This document shows, piece after piece, positions 1 to 12,599 of a stretch of 64,000 nucleotides of DNA (the stretch's first letter is position 1; each line of letters starts with the position of its first letter). A program made the translations under genes and the position numbers. Location: assembly GCF_963169125.1 (NCBI RefSeq), contig NC_084794.1, positions 115,606,358 through 115,670,357 of the forward strand, given 5' to 3'. This stretch comes from Humulus lupulus. Taxonomy: Eukaryota; Streptophyta; Magnoliopsida; Rosales; Cannabaceae. The notes beneath the pieces were generated by a model. That model had not been told where the DNA came from. It saw only the letters and a program-made list of their open reading frames with translations, and ran no database searches.

Positions 1-3000
1 TATCAGGTCCTTGAACAATCTTTGTGTGTCTGCCCTCAGAGTAACATCATATCCTTAGTAACTCCTTTATTGCATTGCATTCAGCATGCTAGCAACCATA
101 TCTTTTCATTCATCACACAAGCACATGTAATCCATTTCACATACAAACAAAGGAAATACATGTTGCATTATACTTGTCATAACATTTCAAGATAGAATTC
201 CATTTTCCATATCACATGATTCATCATCAAAACATATATAGCACATTATTACATGTAACATACAAGTCTTACCATTTCATAGCATAAACATAGAAATTCT
301 ACCTAACTTCCTTACCTCAGGTCTGAGCAAAGCAAAAACGAGAAAAACCTCACAACGAGCCTATAATCATAATCAAATGTCGTCTCTTAGAATCACCTAA
401 AAATACTCATGCCCAACACATATACCCCACGTGTGCATGGGCCATGCACATGTGGTGCAAGTTGCCCAATAATTCCAAACATACACATTTTCAAATGAAA
501 TCATAATTATAGTTCTACCTATTAACCCTTCATTGTGACAAAGTAAAAACCATATGTTTGAACAATAGGCATATTTTTTAACGTAAAAATGCATTTGCAT
601 GCGACATGCATAGGTGGGAGCGTTGTTAAAATGTAACATTTTAAAACGATAATTCCTATATGCTTATTTCTTGCTTTTTCAAATAAAATTCAGCAACATT
701 ATTAAATTAAAATTATTTGTTTTCTTAAGTCCCAAAGTTTGATTAAACTATTTAATTCATTACATTTACTTTATAAAATAATTCATTTAGCTTTTTCTTA
801 ATTTCTCATAAAATAATAATCTCATTTATTATTTTAAATAGCATAGAAAATAACAAAACTTGTAGTCATTTAGAAATACTTAATACATCTCTTGTTTCTT
901 TTAGAAAATAACCTTTCTAAATCAATAAAAAATTTACATGTTTAAATGTGAAAAAAAATATAATTTAAAGTGTGGGAAAAATGTATTTTCACTTATATTA
1001 TTTAAGACTTGAAGTATTTAGGTGTAAGACACTTAAATTTTAAACAAAATAATTATTTTAGCTTAACAACACAAAGTTTCAGCAACTATTTATTTTGTTT
1101 AAAAAGATCATAAGTAAATTTAAACGAAAATATTTTCTCATTTAAATAAAAAAAAACTGCAGTTAAATATTATTGTGAAAATTCATATTTACATTTTAAA
1201 ATGTCACTTCTACATATGCATAACTTAGTGCATAATTTATTTGATGCACTAACATTATTTATCTCATTTAAAAAATATTTCTCATTTTTTACTCAAAATT
1301 CCAGCAACTAATAATTCATTCAAAATCACAAACTTGGATTAAAAACTATATTTTCTTCATAAATATACGCAAAAATCTACATGTGTTAATTTGATAAAAA
1401 CACTATTTATATGTGAAATAAAAATATCTTCTTGTTAACATAAACTCATACACCATCTTAAGGCATTACTTGAGCATATCAAACATTGTTTCACCATCAT
1501 ATTCACCAATTACAAAAAAAAAAAAAAAAAAAATCAGCAAGCATAACTATCATGAAGTTCATCTTTAAATCATGCTTTTAAACAATTACTCAAACCAAAA
1601 CTTTCATGTATCATCAAATCATCATTTATAAGATACTTACGACAAATTCCCAATTAACCAAATAACCTAGCATATTTCTAATGAGTGTAGGTGACAACAA
1701 ATAAAACAAAACAACACATGCATCAATACCCTATAGGTCGAGACCATCATCAACATCTCATATTTTCTTTTTGCATTTTACAAGAATATTTAAAAGACAA
1801 CATTATCATAACATAGCCCAAACTAAACTTAAGCCCTAGCATGTGTCTATTAGCATTCTCTCATTCTTGTTACATAAATTATTAGATTTAAAACAACCAT
1901 GAAAACATAACCATAAGAACCCATAATTCATGCATGACCAAAAATTTCTATTCATGCTCGCATATATACACCACACGCCCAAGCATACTCAAACACATAA
2001 AATCATAGAGCTCACACACTTAGGCCATATACACTTCATAGGAAATCCCTCAAAGAATTACTCATACCTAATCAATATGCATATTCCTCATAGCCACAAC
2101 AATAGAATAATGCCATAAACCACAATTTCAAAATAAAACCTCATCCCAACATTCAAAATCAATATCTTCATGAAAAAAAAAAACAACAACCAAAGTGACA
2201 AGAACATCCACCATAAGGCAAGGATTCCATTACCTCTCTTGCTATCACTCAAGGATCCAAACAATGGCCACCACCATGATCAAATACCCTCCCCCCCGAT
2301 TTCGAATACACCACACAAAAGAAAAGAAAAAAAAAAATCTTAGATTCAAGAATAGGTAGAAAATAACAACATCACTATGAACCCAAATACATACCCTAGG
2401 GATTTCAAACCATAGCCTCCAATAATCTTGTAACAAAAAATCCAAACCTACCATCATCATCATTTTTCCATGCTTAGAATTAAGAAGAAGAGAGAAAAAC
2501 AAAGAAAAATAAAACTATGAACCTCAACCCATACATTAAGATCACTATCCTTGGCCTTCTCCTCTTTTCTATTCTCTTTCATGTTTTTCTTCTCTGCCTC
2601 TCTCTCTAGAACTCATGAGCTCTCCCTCTCCATTCTCTCTAAGCACACGGCAGCCACCAAGCCAAATGAGCCTTCAAGCTCTTTATTATTTTCTATTTAA
2701 ATTTCCTAATCACCAAAACCTAACTAAGGAAAAGGTAATTATCATTTTCCTTTATTTTCCCCTAAATCAAAAAAATAAAATCAAATAATAATTTTCCTTA
2801 GGCAATCAGTCGCTTTGATAATTGAAAGCACACTAATTTCACTCCTTGCTTCCGTGGCTGTCCATGGCTAATAAAGGAAGTTATGTTATTCTCGTAACTC
2901 TAGGGTCCTGTGACTTGGGGCTGGGTTATGATCTGTTTTCGTTGCGTTATAGGGAAAACATTATTTCACAAAAGTTGTAGGAAAATTAATTAGCTTTCTA

Positions 3001-3060
3001 ATGGTACCAATGTTAAGTCTGTTTTACTGAGGCTGGGTACAGGGTTACGGGAATTCAAAA
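1..3060. other. AT-rich non-coding DNA, possible old LTR
   Basis: No coding region can be supported here; the short open frames are chance. The sequence is strongly AT-rich, with a run of 20 A at 1514-1533. Around 2540-2650 a CT-rich stretch is followed by a low-complexity AT segment. The part at 2890-3060 resembles the non-coding arms of plant Ty3/gypsy elements. It may be the LTR or flank of an old retrotransposon into which the neighbouring LINE inserted, but I found no terminal TG/CA pair or target duplication. Confidence 0.3.
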
Positions 3061-3069
3061 ATGACAACT

Positions 3070-6000
3070 CTATCCCTTCTTACCATTTGTTTCCCACTCG
3101 TTTTTGTGTGAAAACAAGCCTTCAAACCATATTCTATCTGTCAACTGAATTTTGTTGGGCATTATACTTCTAATTCTGGCCTTTACAGTATATTGAATCC
3201 TTTGAACAACTATATTTGCTGTATAAACTTTTTGCTTCCATAGAGCCTCATTTCTACACCACCAAATCTGAGATATCATAGCTTCCAACGCCACCAAAAA
3301 GACTTGTTTCCTGAAATGAGATAACTTGGCTTTAGCAATCCACCTCGGTAGCTTATGTATAGTGGAAGCTGCTGTCTTCCATTCCAGCCAGCTTTGGATT
3401 TTCCTCAAGCAAGAAGAGCTCAAATGACGATCAAAGAAAACATGTTCTCTTGTTTCTCTGTTTCTACCACAGATAAGACAAAGATAATCAGTAGCTATGT
3501 TGAATCTAAATAGCCTATCTTTCACTTGTAGCCTATCTAGAACCGCAAGCCATAAGATGAAGCGATGCTTTGGTATGATGGTTCTATTCCAAACTTCTCT
3601 GTACCAGGATACTTTCTGATGATGCAGAACAAGAGCTTTGTAACCATCAGCTGGCCTATAAACTCCATTAGGACAGAACTGAGTCAAGTTAATCTCTTTG
3701 AACTTCTCTTTGACTTTAACAACTTGCTTCCAATACCAACTACTTCCCACCGGGGCTTTATAGCCCCACCAATCTCCATCACCTATATACACAACATGTA
3801 TCCATCGAATCCATAAAGAATCCTTCTTTGAAGTTATTGCCCAAACATATTTACCAATAGCTGCTTCATTCCAATCTTTTATTCTCCTAAAGCCTAGACC
3901 TCCTTCAGCTTTTGATCTACAAACTTCATCCCAAGAAACTTGTCCTGAGCTAGTAGAATCAGCCATTCCTTTCCATAGAAAATGTCTGCAAATTGAGTTG
4001 ATTTGATGCAATAACTTTGATGGAAGAATCATGATTTGAGCCCAGTAAGTATGAATGGACATCAATACTGAATTCACCAAAATTACTCTGCCGGCATATG
4101 ACAGATTCCTGGTGCTCCAGCTTCGAATTCTGATGGTCATTTTTTCAAGTAAGATGTCACACTCTTTTGCTGAAATCCTCTTAGCACAGATAGGAATCCC
4201 CAGATATTTAAAAGGTAGTTGACTCCTGGTAAAACCTGATGATGCAATTATTCTTTGAACCTCCGATTCCTCCATATTACTACAGTAGAGTGCTGATTTC
4301 GAGTCACTTGGAAATAAACCAGAAGTTTGTGAAAACAGTTTCAGACCTTGTAACATAAGGTAGATCGATTTGAAGTCTCCATGATAGAAGAGCAAGATAT
4401 CATTGGCAAAACAAAGGTGGTTTAGTCTAAGAGAACCACACCTGTCATGAAACTTAAATCCTTCTGTTTCTCCAATTTTCACCAAGATTCTGGAAAGATA
4501 TTCCATCCCTAAGACAAACAATAGAGGAGATAAGGGATCCCCTTGCCTAAGCCCTCGTTTAGCTTCAAAGAAACCATTCAATGACCCATTGAACATAAGG
4601 CTAAACTATGGTGTTCTCACGCAGATCATAACCAGCTGCACAAATGTAAGAGGGAATTTGAAAGCATATAGCATTTCCTCAATAAAATCCCACTCTATTG
4701 TATCATATGCTTTCCTTAGATCAATTTTAATCAAGCATTTTGGTTTAGAATTCCTATCATAATGCTTGATCAAATCCTGGCAAATCATTATATTATATGC
4801 AATATATCTACCTTGAACAAACCCACTTTGATTTTGAGCTATAAGATCTGGGAGTACCTTCCTCAATCTTGAACATATTAGTTTGGAGGCTGTTTTGTAT
4901 ACTACATTGCAGCAGGCTATGGGACGAAAATCCATAACAGATTCAGGACATTTCCCTTTAGGAATCAAAGTCAGTGTTGTGGCATTGATTTCTTTTAACA
5001 GTTTCCTTGAGTGCAAAAATGATCAAATAGCTTTACTGACTTTATCACCAACCACTGCCTAGTTATCTTGAAAGAAAAAAATGCTAAAGCCATCAGGACC
5101 TGGGGATTTGTTGCCAGGAATCCCAAACATGACATTCTTCACTTCCTCTTTGGAAAAAGCTGCTGTTAGTGAACTGGTATGGCTTGTTGATATTTTCGAA
5201 CCTTGCAACATTACAGAAGCCTTAACAGATTTCGTGTTGTCCATTTTACTCCCCAAGAGACTATAATAAAACTGCAAGAAAGCTTTAACTACTCCTCCTG
5301 GTGTGTCAATCCATACACCATTCATATCTTTAATTGAATGTATCCTGTTTATAGCCGTTCTCTGTCGTATACTAGAGTGAAAAAAAGATATGTTATCATC
5401 TCCTTCCATCATCCAATGTAGTTTAGCTTTCTGTTTAAGAAATTATATATAGTTGCTATGTGCTTCACTGTATAAGGTTCTGGCTTCTTTCTCCTTAGAA
5501 ATTAGAATAAGATCATGAGGTTTTAACTGTAACGCAGCTTGACAGTCCATTAGAGTCTGAAATCTCTTGGCATGTAGTGAATGAATATCCCCAAACTCCA
5601 TTTTATTTATCCCTTTCATTAGCTTCTTCACCTCTTTTAATTTCTGTGTAAGTTGAAACATTGGAGCACCATCAACCTGGATCTGCCATGTTGCTTCTAA
5701 TCTCTTCTTAAAATCTGGCATATTTTCCCACATTCTGAAGTACCGAAATGGTTTCTTTCCCTCCACTCCAGGCGGATAGACAGTGATGAAACATACCTTC
5801 AGCCAAGAAAACCACCTCTGCATTAGGAAATTTGTCCAACCAACCTTGGTTTGCTAACACCCTATCTATTTTAGAATAGATCCTAGTCTCCATGTTCTGT
5901 TTGTTGTTCCAAGTATAGAAAGAACCTGTATACTTTACATCCTCAACCTGACAGAATTCTACGCACTCTTTAAATGAACCAGAAATTTTTGTTCTTTGAC

Positions 6001-6447
6001 CCCCAATTCTTTCTTCAACACTAAGAATATCATTAAAATCCCCTAAAATGATCCAAGGATCAGACCCCTTCAATGCTATATCTTTTAGATCATTCCAAAG
6101 TGAGATTCGGCCCTGCTCCTCATTCAGTGCATAAACAAAAGTAACCAGAAAACATTCCTTACCAGCCATTGTAGTAACTTCAAGATGCATTAATTGACTT
6201 GTATATTGAAGTATATTGACAGTAAACACCCCCGGGTTCCAGCTAATCATAATTCTACCCCCTTTATGCCAATCATTATTTGTTGAAAGACACCATTCTC
6301 TAAACATATTTACAAATACAGAACCCAAACTTTGAGTCTGTATCTTGGTTTCAAGGAGACCAACTAATCCCACCTTCATTGAGTATATCAATCATTTTAC
6401 CTCTTCCTGTTTGTGGCGATTATTGATCCCCCTGACATTCCAGCTCA
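3070..6447 (-). pseudogene. LINE ORF2 (endonuclease-reverse transcriptase)
   Basis: ORF2 starts at the ATG at 6447 (MSWNVRGINNRHKQEE). A TGA follows within about 20 codons, then the endonuclease domain continues to about 5760, with LLETKIQ, LGDFNDIL and YSKIDRVL. The terminal Asp-His motif reads FHHC, so the aspartate seems lost. A frameshift lies near 5720-5820, and further stops lie near 5430, 5040 and 4600. The reverse transcriptase shows [16 protein letters not shown] (motif A, aspartate present). Its catalytic box reads CFANDILLF where the family has F/YADD. A zf-RVT-like domain follows (about 3640-3400: [19 protein letters not shown], then CLIC). The enzyme nicked target DNA and copied the element's RNA; this copy is dead. 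Confidence 0.9.
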
Positions 6448-6713
6448 TGATCCTATCCATGTTACTTAGGAGGATCTCCCCCTCCCTTCCTGTTCACTCC
6501 CTCTGGTTCAGATTTTGAACATTCTCCTGTTTCCTCAAGTGTTTGAAACATGTTTGTTATTACTGGTGCCTTTGTTCCTTCTTTAATCATTGTCCTTCCT
6601 TTTTTAACTGGCTCAAATTCCTTATCCTTATCCTGTCCTTGCGCTTCCAAGTGATGCAGCTATGTATCTTTTTTCTTAACAACCCATTCTTTCCTAACTT
6701 CTTCTGCCTTTCT

Positions 6714-7715
6714 TCAGCTGGTAGTATAGTGTCCAATACCATGACACTTCCCACAAAAAACTGGAAGCCATTCATATTTGACAGTAAGCATAACTTCCTG
6801 GTGAATTTCATTTGTGAAAGAAATCACCTCAGGAAATGCTTGATGCATCTCCACTTCAACCAAAACCCGAGGGAAAGTTAATCTCTCTCTATTTTGGGTA
6901 ATGGAATCCATCATCAGAGGAGTCCCTATCTGTCCCACTATCTTGAATAGAGCTTTCTCTCCCCAATACTTCAAGTCTAATCCATGAAACTATAACCATA
7001 TAGGAACTGAGCTAATGTTCTTTTCTTTGAAATCTGTATAAGCATCCCAAGGTTTCATGATAACAGGTTTTTTATCAAAAAACATGTATCCTCCATTCGA
7101 AATAGAGTCCCTTACCTTCACATCTCTGAACCTAAGAATGAACACTCCATGTGTTAACACCCCAATTTTGTCTATGCCTTTATCCTGCCAAACTCTCTTA
7201 GCAAATCCTTCAAAAACACTGAGGGGAGGATTGGCCCCTAACACATAGCAAACCAGAGCAGAATTCCAATATTCAATTTCATCTTCAATATCATTCATAT
7301 CGATTTTAACCCCATCAGTTACTTTGACATGACCATTATCAGATTCAGCAATTTTCCCACGGAGATTCTTTATGCCATTCTCAGACCGAAGAATTGGGGA
7401 AGAATTTGAATTACTTGCTCGGATCTGCGGTTCATTCCGTTTCGTTACTTCCAAATAGGTGGCATCCTCTGTCCTTGTACCCTGCTCCTTGAGAGATCGT
7501 TGGGTCGATCTAGGAGTAAGAAGATCATTATCGTCCATAGCCGCCCCATCCTCTTTTGATTCATTCTCATCAGAAAACACAATCGCTTCAACACCTAACA
7601 CTTCTGCCATTGATTTGGTCTTCATCACCTTATCAGATGACGTCGGACCTGTTTTCCTGGAGGCTTTGATCACCGGAGTTATGGTTGTCCGCTTCTTCGT
7701 CTTCCTCTTTGCCAT
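6714..7715 (-). pseudogene. LINE ORF1 (gag-like, DUF4283 + CCHC knuckle)
   Basis: The frame opens at 7715 with a basic, low-complexity N-terminus (MAKRKTKKRTT). It passes through a DUF4283-like region (about residues 140-241) and stops near 6990. After that one stop the next frame (6974-6714) continues with LKYWGEKALFKIVGQIGTPL and ends in a partial zinc knuckle, CGKCHGIGHY; the last cysteine of CX2CX4HX4C is missing. In this family the protein coats the element's RNA. The internal stop and the lost cysteine mark it as a pseudogene. Confidence 0.8.
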
Positions 7716-7799
7716 AGCGCCAGCGTCTGCTGAGAGAGAGAGAAGAGTTTTCCCAATTTGCTGGAATTTTTTAAAAAAAAATAAAAAATGAGTCTTCTC

Positions 7800-10350
7800 T
7801 CTTTATTTCTCCCATTATTTTCCTTTTATTTAAATAAAAATCTAAATAACAAATAAAAGAAAAAAATCTAGAATAATGCATGTGAAAACTAATGCATGCT
7901 CACCATGCAATCATGCACATCCACACACAAGTTCTAAGGTGCATTTATGCTAATCATGCATCTTGGTGCATACAATCTACACTCATTTATTTACAAATTA
8001 AACAAAATAAATAAATAAACAATTACAAAAATAAATTCACATAAATTCTACAAAACAATTCAAACAATTAAAAATAATTTCCCAACACTTAACAATTAAT
8101 TAAAAAAATTAAAGCACAAGATTAATTAAAACACTTAAACAAAATTTGCAGCGCGACATGTACTCGTCCATGGTAACCCTTGGAACTTCCTCGTACAAAC
8201 ACTCTTTATGCGAAAATTTACGAAAATACCATTATTGCCTAAAATTGTCTATTTATGTTAAATAATTTGAATAAGATAATTATGCATGTGACCATAATTA
8301 ATCCAAACAACCCCTAAATTTATTTTATCTTTATTAACTCAGATTAACTCTAAGCATTTATTTTAATTATTTATTTTCGATAATTAACACTTTTTTTGCA
8401 ACATCCAATAATTAACACTTCAATTTATAATTCACAAAAAAATTAAATATTCCATAAAATTACCAAAGTGAGTGTCTAACTTGCTTATAATTAACTTATA
8501 CAGATTATAAAACATAATAATTTATTTTAGAAATATGCATCAATTATTATAATTATTTACACAAAAACACGCTTTTAAAATACATAATTTACCAAATAAT
8601 TATTCATAATTTATAAACAATCATAATCATACTTCTAAATCTGTTCTAAATAGTTTAAAATTATTTCTAACTCATTTGAACATTACCCAAATAGAGAGCA
8701 ATAATTTACACCATTTATTATAATTTTAACCCATATGTTTCACAATTATCAACAATTAAATTCTATAAATTCCTCACTGTAACATATAAGCTTCAAACTC
8801 AGTTCAAATCACTTTACAATTAATAATTAACTTTACAAAAATCCAAAGAGTGACTAAAACATGTTCTAAATAATTTTCATAATTAATCAAGGAATAAAAT
8901 AAAATAATTACAAATAAATACACAAACAATTAAAAACTCAAACCAATTGCCCAAAACTGTATCCTAAAGGATAATAACCTATAAAAAATTATTTCAAGTA
9001 TTTTCCAATAGTCTAAGCATTTTTTATAATTATTCTTTGAAAAACACAAAATAATTCATAATAATTCAATAAAATTTCAAAAAATTTTGAAACTTCACCA
9101 AACATCCCTAAAAATCATGTAGAATCTAAATCAAGAAAATTTATTGAGTAAATATTTTAAAAAATACCCAAATCGTGTTCGCCGGAGCCTCAATGGAATA
9201 TTCTTCTTCTCTGTCATTAGGAAGATTATAACTCCTCTTCCCACTTATTGTTGATAGTCCAAACTATTTGTAAGTTGTTCCCAAAGATCCCAGCACCTCA
9301 AAAAATCCTTGAAGCTCAAGAAAATAGCCCCAAAATTTTTGAATCGTGGTTTTCTTCCCCGTCACCAGTCTACCGCCAAAAATGGTAGTCAAAATGCAAA
9401 ATTTTGTTTTAGACCTTTTTGGTCCATTCCTTCATGTCCAAAACACTTCTTCGGGTCCCTCTAAGCTTTCTAAATACTTCAAACAAATCTGGAACCTCTC
9501 ATGTTCCCTTAGATCTAAAATCTTCCAAAAACAACAACTTTCAAGAACATAAATGGTGTTTTTCGAATCCAGCCCTCTCAACCCCTTTTGTCATGTCCAA
9601 TATTGTTCTTAAACCTTAAAGAATGATTCTAAAACACTCACAGTAGCCCAGAATTTTCCCAAGTGTATTAAACCCGATATCTCTCTTTCTCTCTCTAGGG
9701 TCTTTCTTGAACAAACCTTAACCTGACCCTCACATTTTCTCTCTCCTTTCCCACTGTTTTTCTCACTTAGAAGCAACCTAAATTCGAAATCTTAGATGAG
9801 AAAAAGAAGAAGTTTATTGTGATATGTTATTTTCCAAAATAACATATTTATATATATATATATGGAGAGAGAGAGAGAAAAAGATATGCTAATTTGAATT
9901 TGTATTTTGAAATTTCAAACCCTACATTCCCCTAATTCTCATCAAGAAAATTTAAATTCTAGGGTCATTATGGTCCTTTCATAATTCCACAAATATTATT
10001 ATTGTTAAACAATTTTTAATGCTAATAATAATAATGTGATAAATCATCTAAATAAAATAGAATTAAAATTCATATCATAATATTAATTAATATTATACTC
10101 ATTATAATAATAATATTCAGAAAAATACATAATTAAAATTAAACAAAAAATTAATTAATTACTAGGCAATTTGCAAATGCCATGATTTTATTATCATTGC
10201 AATATACTCATGCTCATGAAATCAAAAAATTTAATTGCCATTAAAATTTCATATATATCTAAACTCATAAATATACAAAATAAAAAAAAAAAACTACCAT
10301 CAAGATAGAATATAAACAAGAAGATAAGTTTCATTTCAAAAACACCAATT
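7800..10350. other. AT-rich non-coding DNA
   Basis: I found no gene. The sequence is dominated by A/T-rich tracts with few complex segments. At 9180-9800 a less AT-rich block with CT-rich runs (about 9680-9760) resembles the leader of a minus-strand LTR. A (TA)n run followed by (GA)n lies at about 9849-9878. The two frames of 66-68 codons near 9346-9619 overlap, lack homology that I recognise, and are probably chance. Confidence 0.35.
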
Positions 10351-10379
10351 TTTAGTTGTATAAGTGCAAGATAGAATTG

Positions 10380-12125
10380 TTACCAAATGTCCTTTAAGTA
10401 GATTCAACATTTCAGCCATTTGAATCTTCATATTATGCAGCTCTTCTTCCAACAATGTCATCTTGTCTTGACAGATATTAACCACAATTAATTTTGACCT
10501 TGTTATCCCCCTTCCTTGTCCGATTAAATGCCCAGATTTTCGATTACCAATTTATTATGTTAATGCATCCTCATCGGTATTGTCTGTAGTTCCAGTATTT
10601 GGGTCTTCACGTATAATTTCATCCAATTCTTCCTACATATAAATTAGTAATGCTAATGTACAATAATAGAAAACAAGTATAGACATCCAAAGTTAAATAA
10701 TAAATACTCACAAAAGCTCCAGATGTTGTTCGGTTGATTGGTTCACCATTCTTCTTGGTATGGGCTCTTTGGAAAGCATCGATCCTAGTTACTTTTCCCC
10801 CTTCAGTTTGTTTAGTCTACACAATACAACGATGTAGAATATAAAATAAAGACTAATAATAAGATCAAAAATACATTAAGTAAAAATATTAATTGTAACC
10901 ATCATTGATTGTTCGAGCGTATCCTCTTCGACTTAAGGTCTGTGGAACACTTTTCTTTCTCCTCTATTGAAATTTGGCCCTTATAGCCTATTTAATTAGA
11001 AACCAACATGAGGAACAAAATAACTTGATATCTACTTAAATTTTTAATCACTTATTTCAAATCTTACCATATGATCTTTACTAGTTTTTTGATTAACACC
11101 CTCCATTCTACATCACTTTTTATGCAATCTGGGTTTAATGCTAGTCATCCACTCTCAGTTTTAGCATCAATAATATCCTTGACTAGTCTAGATTTTGCAG
11201 ATCTCCATAAGTCTGCCATCATTTCAAAGCACATTTTGTTTTGCCAATCTTCATTTAAATCATGTTTTGCCTACAATAAGGTATAGAATAACATATTATA
11301 TATTTTTGATGAGAGCTGAATATTAAAGAAAAGAAAGAATATAACCACAAAAATTTTAAATGCTACCTATAGATGCCCAAAGAACGTCTCTCACGGTTGG
11401 TGAAATTTTTCTCCAATCTGAAATAGTATAAGGAACTATCTCCCTCACAAGAGCAACCACAAAAGAATAAAATTGTACTAAGATAGTACCAACTGGTTGA
11501 CCTTTTTAATTCCAATTTATTTTCATTGAGTCATTTTTCTCTTAGTAAGATTTTTCAATGTAGTTCTACCCTTTGTCTTTTTTATTGTATTCATTTCATT
11601 TGCATTTCTATCTTGAGGAGCTTCTTGGAAATCATTTTGAATTGTCTCACTTTCATTTTGTAATCGAGGAGATTTTCTAAGAGCGTGCTGTGTTTGTTGC
11701 CTTATAGCAGGGGAAGTACTTATATTTTGGTTTGTGTCAACCATTATTTCTGGTTCTGCAAGTTTCACCTGAGTAACTTCTTCAAATTCTTCCTCGGCCA
11801 TTTGTTCATGTTCAGCCTCAGCCACTTCTTCAAGTTTCTCATCAACTACGTCTTCATATTCCTCAATTTCCACCTCTTTAGATATTCTTTCAGCTTCCAA
11901 TAACCTTTCTACTTCATCATTAAGGGATCTTGTAGTCCTTAAACTTCCAAGTGACATCTCCATGTCTTCCATATTATCATTTGGAGATGGCTCCCTATTG
12001 TAGACCATACGACGAGTTGATACTGTTGTACTAAGAGTAGGTGGTGAGTCAATTACAACTCTAGCAGGTGCAGAAAACTTACGTGTGACACTCTTTTTCT
12101 TTAGAATAAGGCTTTTGTCTAACAT
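10380..12125 (-). pseudogene. TnpA-like / PF03004-type protein (CACTA A)
   Basis: The first exon-like frame (12125-11523, 200 codons) is strongly acidic in the middle (repeated E, with VDEKLEEVAEAEHEQMAEEE) and basic at the C-terminus. Further along the minus strand come VREIVPYTISDWRKISPTVR (about 11460-11380), KSRLVKDIIDA and related text (about 11230-11060), and VTRIDAFQRAHTKKNGEPIN (about 10790-10730). A coiled-coil-like tail ends near 10380. This order matches the Ptta/En/Spm plant transposase family, whose members bind subterminal repeats. The segments are separated by AT-rich intron-like DNA and are not one open frame. Confidence 0.75.
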
Positions 12126-12599
12126 ATCATTCTAATCAACTTGACTTTTTAATGATTTTTTTCTTTTTTGGGCAACAATATTGCTTAATGCACCTGGGCA
12201 TATTTGTTTTTTTTTTTACTTTCTCGGAGATCTTCGTAATGTACTCATTTTTTATTAAAATAATTGCAATAAAAAAATAACATGAAAAGTGAAATTATAA
12301 ATGGATCATACTCTTATCTTCCTAAATAATATATATAATACATATGTAAAATTAGAAACACAATATCATCCAAAAAGTAATTTAAAACCAACTTTGTTTC
12401 ATTTAAAGTATACCAAAATTACATACAAAGAGTCATAAGAGTAGCATAAATTTGAATGAAATCGAACAGATTGTTTCATTAAAAGTACATGAGAAAAAAA
12501 CTCACAACTCAATGTTCTAAATTGTTATGCTATATAGAATAAAAATATTCTAGCCCCAAACACCCTCTGTTTGAATCCTTTAAAGCTATATACCAATTA

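Larger units (their letters stand above)
3070..7715 (-). mobile_element. LINE (L1-type non-LTR retrotransposon), degenerate
   Basis: This is a minus-strand plant L1-type element. ORF1 (7715 to about 6714) encodes an RNA-binding protein. ORF2 (6447 to 3070) encodes endonuclease, reverse transcriptase and a zinc-binding domain. The order and spacing are those of a nearly full-length element, but both ORFs carry several stops and frameshifts, so it cannot move on its own. I see no poly(A) tail (it would read as a T run near 2950-3070) and no target-site duplication. The 3' end is therefore either truncated or too eroded to define. The 5' end probably lies near 7780, where an A-rich tract begins. 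Confidence 0.9.
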
